DNA of 64,000 nucleotides from Candidatus Rokuibacteriota bacterium (GTDB lineage: Bacteria; Methylomirabilota; Methylomirabilia; Rokubacteriales; CSP1-6). A program made the position numbers and the translations under genes. Positions 62,194-64,000 of this stretch are shown here, one piece after another. Location: the NCBI GenBank assembly GCA_003220495.1, contig QHSP01000017.1:1-64000 (forward strand). The letters are read 5' to 3'. Each line of letters starts with the position of its first letter. Positions within the stretch are counted from its first letter, which is position 1. The notes beneath the pieces were generated by a model that saw only the letters and a program-made list of their open reading frames with translations, searched no databases and was not told the DNA's origin.

Positions 62194-63426
62194 TCAGGCG
62201 AGGATGCCGAGCGGCGGCTGCGTCGGGCGGAAGCCGGGGAAGAGCGGGGCGGCGGAGACGCCGAGGTGACGGATAGCAACCTCGGAGAAGAGGGTGCGGA
62301 AGTCGGTGGTCACCGCGAGGTCGCGGCCGTCGAAGAGCTGATGGCGGCCGAGCCCCGGCCACTGCCCGTAGACGCGGCCGCCGCGCACGCCGCCACCCAG
62401 CGCGAGCATGGCGGTCGCGTGACCGTGATCGGTGCCGCGGTTTCCGTTCTCGGCGACGGTCCGGCCGAACTCCGACATCGTGAGCACGACGACGTCCGAC
62501 ATCTTGTCGCCGAGGTCCTGGTCGAACGCGGCGAGCGCCGCGCCGAAATCCCGGAAGCGGAGCGCGAGCTGCCCGCGCTCGGCGCCCTGGCCGACGTGCG
62601 TGTCCCAGCCCAGCATGTCGGCGAAGGCGACCTCGAGCCCGACGTTGGCCTTGATGAGCTGAGCGATCTGGCGCAGCGCCTCGCCGAGCGGCGCGCGCGG
62701 ATACTCGGCGCCGTTCGCCGGTGGGATGCGCGAGGCCTCGACCTTGCGGAGCAACTTCACGGCCTCGAACGTCTCGCGCCCCGTCCCGTGGAGGAGATCG
62801 CGGACCCCTTGCTCGTAGAGCGACTCGAAGCCCGTCCGCGCGGCGCCATCGGACCCGGCGCGCACGTCGAATCGCTCGAGCGACTGCATCGAGATCGCGC
62901 CGGCGTCGCCCTGGAGGGTTCGCGGGAGCGCCGGGCCGATCGCGACGGCGCGGAACGGCGTCGACTTCGCTGGCCGCGTGCCGACGGCCCGCGCGAGCCA
63001 GCCGTCGGTCGTCGCCTTCACACCGGGCGTGCCGGTCTCCATGTAGTCCTGCGCGTCGAAGTGCGAGCGCGTCGTGTCGGGCGAGCCGCACGCGTGAACC
63101 ACCGCGAGCGTGCGGTTCGACCAGAGCGGCACGAGCGGAGCGAGGGCCGGATGAAACGCGAAGAACCCGTCGAGGTCGGCCGCGCGCTCGCTCTCGCCGC
63201 GCCTGGGCGGCTGGAGCGCGATCGACGGTCGTACGCCGGCGTAGCCGGGATCGCCGTGGGGCATCACCATGCTGAGCCCGTCCACGGCGCCGCGCTGGAA
63301 GACCGCCACGAGCACCTTGCCGCTCGCCTGGGCGGCGTGGGCGGTCCGGAGCAGGAATCGTGGGGCTCCGGCAAAGGCGACCAGGGCGCAACCGCCGGCC
63401 TTCACGAAGGTTCGTCGAGTGATCAT
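62194..63426 (-). CDS. DUF1501 (sulfatase-like fold) protein with Tat signal
   Basis: This 410-residue exported protein starts MITRRTFVKAGGCALVAFAG (twin Arg, hydrophobic core, AHA cleavage). The DUF1501 pattern follows: VAVFQRGAVDGLSMVMP, DTTRSHFDAQDYMETG, VVVLTMSEFGRTVAENGNRGTDHGHATAML. This is the alkaline-phosphatase superfamily; the catalytic residues are not certain. It is usually paired with DUF1800, as here. ATG 63426 overlaps the DUF1800 stop by four bases. Substrate unknown. Confidence 0.92.
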   Translation of the reverse strand: MITRRTFVKAGGCALVAFAGAPRFLLRTAHAAQASGKVLVAVFQRGAVDGLSMVMPHGDPGYAGVRPSIALQPPRRGESERAADLDGFFAFHPALAPLVPLWSNRTLAVVHACGSPDTTRSHFDAQDYMETGTPGVKATTDGWLARAVGTRPAKSTPFRAVAIGPALPRTLQGDAGAISMQSLERFDVRAGSDGAARTGFESLYEQGVRDLLHGTGRETFEAVKLLRKVEASRIPPANGAEYPRAPLGEALRQIAQLIKANVGLEVAFADMLGWDTHVGQGAERGQLALRFRDFGAALAAFDQDLGDKMSDVVVLTMSEFGRTVAENGNRGTDHGHATAMLALGGGVRGGRVYGQWPGLGRHQLFDGRDLAVTTDFRTLFSEVAIRHLGVSAAPLFPGFRPTQPPLGILA

Positions 63427-64000
63427 CGCCGCTGGAACTCGGGAGAGCCGATCACGAGCGCGGCGAGCTTGGCGACATCGGTGTTCGCCGGGCCTCGGTC
63501 GTCTGGCGACAACCGCGTGATCTGCGGCTCGCGCAGCTGGGCCGCCAGCACCGCGCGCGTCTCCGGCCCGGCCTGGTCGGCGACGATCGAGGCCAGGAGG
63601 CGATCGAGCACGGCCGCCGGCACGCTCGGATCGGCGCCCGCCACGAGGGCGGGAAGCTCGACGCTCACGTGGGGATAGCGGCCCGACGCCAGGCCGAGCG
63701 CGAAATTCATGCGGGCCAGCAGGGCGCCGGCGTTCACCCATACCTCGCCGCGGTCCGTGTAGCCCGTGGGCGGCTGGGCCTGATAGAGCGGCTCGCCGAT
63801 CTCGGCGCTCGCCCGCGCGAGCGCCATGCCGCCCTGCGCGTCGGTGCGGCCTCCGAGCGCGCGCACCGCGCTCGCCACGAACTCGAACGGCTTCTTGATC
63901 TTGGCCCGGTAGGCGTCCTCGCTGAAGAACTCCGGCGATTCGAAGATGGTCCTGAGCATGGCCGGGATGTCGCCGTCCGTGCTCATGTAGGTGCCGGCGA
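63423..64000 (-). CDS. DUF1800 family protein, C-terminal part
   Basis: The 5' end lies beyond the window; about 190 codons are visible. YMSTDGDIPAMLRTIFESPEFFSEDAYRAKIKKPFEFVASAVRALG is the C-terminal DUF1800 pattern, and the ending VAKLAALVIGSPEFQRR is typical. Together with DUF1501 it forms a common two-gene unit, probably for an envelope or periplasmic function not yet described. Confidence 0.88.
   Translation of the reverse strand, partial: AGTYMSTDGDIPAMLRTIFESPEFFSEDAYRAKIKKPFEFVASAVRALGGRTDAQGGMALARASAEIGEPLYQAQPPTGYTDRGEVWVNAGALLARMNFALGLASGRYPHVSVELPALVAGADPSVPAAVLDRLLASIVADQAGPETRAVLAAQLREPQITRLSPDDRGPANTDVAKLAALVIGSPEFQRR

Overview
The window is GC-rich bacterial DNA with short intergenic gaps, many ATGA/GTGA stop-start overlaps and frequent GTG or TTG starts. 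It carries two branched-chain/oligopeptide uptake systems, several CoA-ester genes, a large cytochrome oxidase cluster, DUF1501/DUF1800 genes and a probable selenoprotein. This mix fits an uncultivated soil lineage such as Candidatus Rokubacteria/Methylomirabilota. That placement is inferred from gene content only; there is no rRNA or tRNA in the window.

Layout. 1-1.7 kb: 3' end of a GH5 glycoside hydrolase, a poorly coding stretch and a small lipoprotein. 1.7-8.5 kb: a thioesterase, a PaaA/C-like di-iron protein, a complete Liv-type ABC transporter (binding protein, terminator-like attenuator, two permeases, two ATPases) and a metallo-hydrolase. 8.5-12.4 kb: a class I glutamine-amidotransferase-type hydrolase, a gamma-glutamyltransferase-like enzyme and an MFS carrier. 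12.5-19.7 kb (minus strand): clpB, dnaJ-like, degP/htrA and ftsH, a proteostasis block. A divergent pair of sigma70-like promoters separates ftsH from a roughly 13-kb plus-strand respiratory cluster (19.8-32.9 kb). That cluster has a CydA-like membrane cytochrome without CydB, three c-type cytochrome proteins, an amicyanin-loop copper-type protein, COX II, COX I, CtaA, CtaB, two different subunit III proteins, two small membrane proteins, subunit IV, a DUF983 protein and a second copper-type protein. No bc1 complex is present in the window, so the CydA-like/cytochrome c module may feed electrons to the aa3-type oxidase.

33-38 kb: a tandem UspA protein fused to three PCP_red-like helices and a rubredoxin-like ribbon, followed by a radical SAM/SPASM protein with its own PCP_red-like tail, a membrane protein and an Mrp-type ATPase. 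38-45.5 kb: mixed housekeeping genes (secreted protein, lipoprotein, PAC2, M23 peptidase, basic low-complexity protein, squalene/phytoene synthase, zinc-ribbon protein, RecB-type Fe-S nuclease, HpaI-type aldolase, PPOX, Nudix). 45.6-48.9 kb: two SDR genes flank a thioredoxin-fold gene with an in-frame TGA at its active site and a SECIS-like hairpin directly downstream; a YwlE-like phosphatase follows. 48.9-53.3 kb: a hybrid-type signalling set (dCACHE-HAMP-GAF-GAF histidine kinase, DivK-like receiver, receiver-cyclase).

53.3-64 kb (minus strand): acyl-CoA ligase, an oligopeptide-type ABC operon (two permeases, two ATPases, no binding protein), a 2-hydroxyacid dehydrogenase, a CaiB-type CoA transferase, an enoyl-CoA hydratase, and a DUF1800-DUF1501 pair running off the window edge.

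Interspersed repeats are a second theme: a 60-bp GC-rich family (five copies, two in tandem), a 44-bp family (two copies, one of which now encodes the tail of CtaA), a 21-bp inverted repeat framing a 118-bp intergenic structure, and a 128-bp near-palindrome. The main new candidate in the window is the in-frame-TGA (selenocysteine) redoxin at 46.5-47.4 kb.
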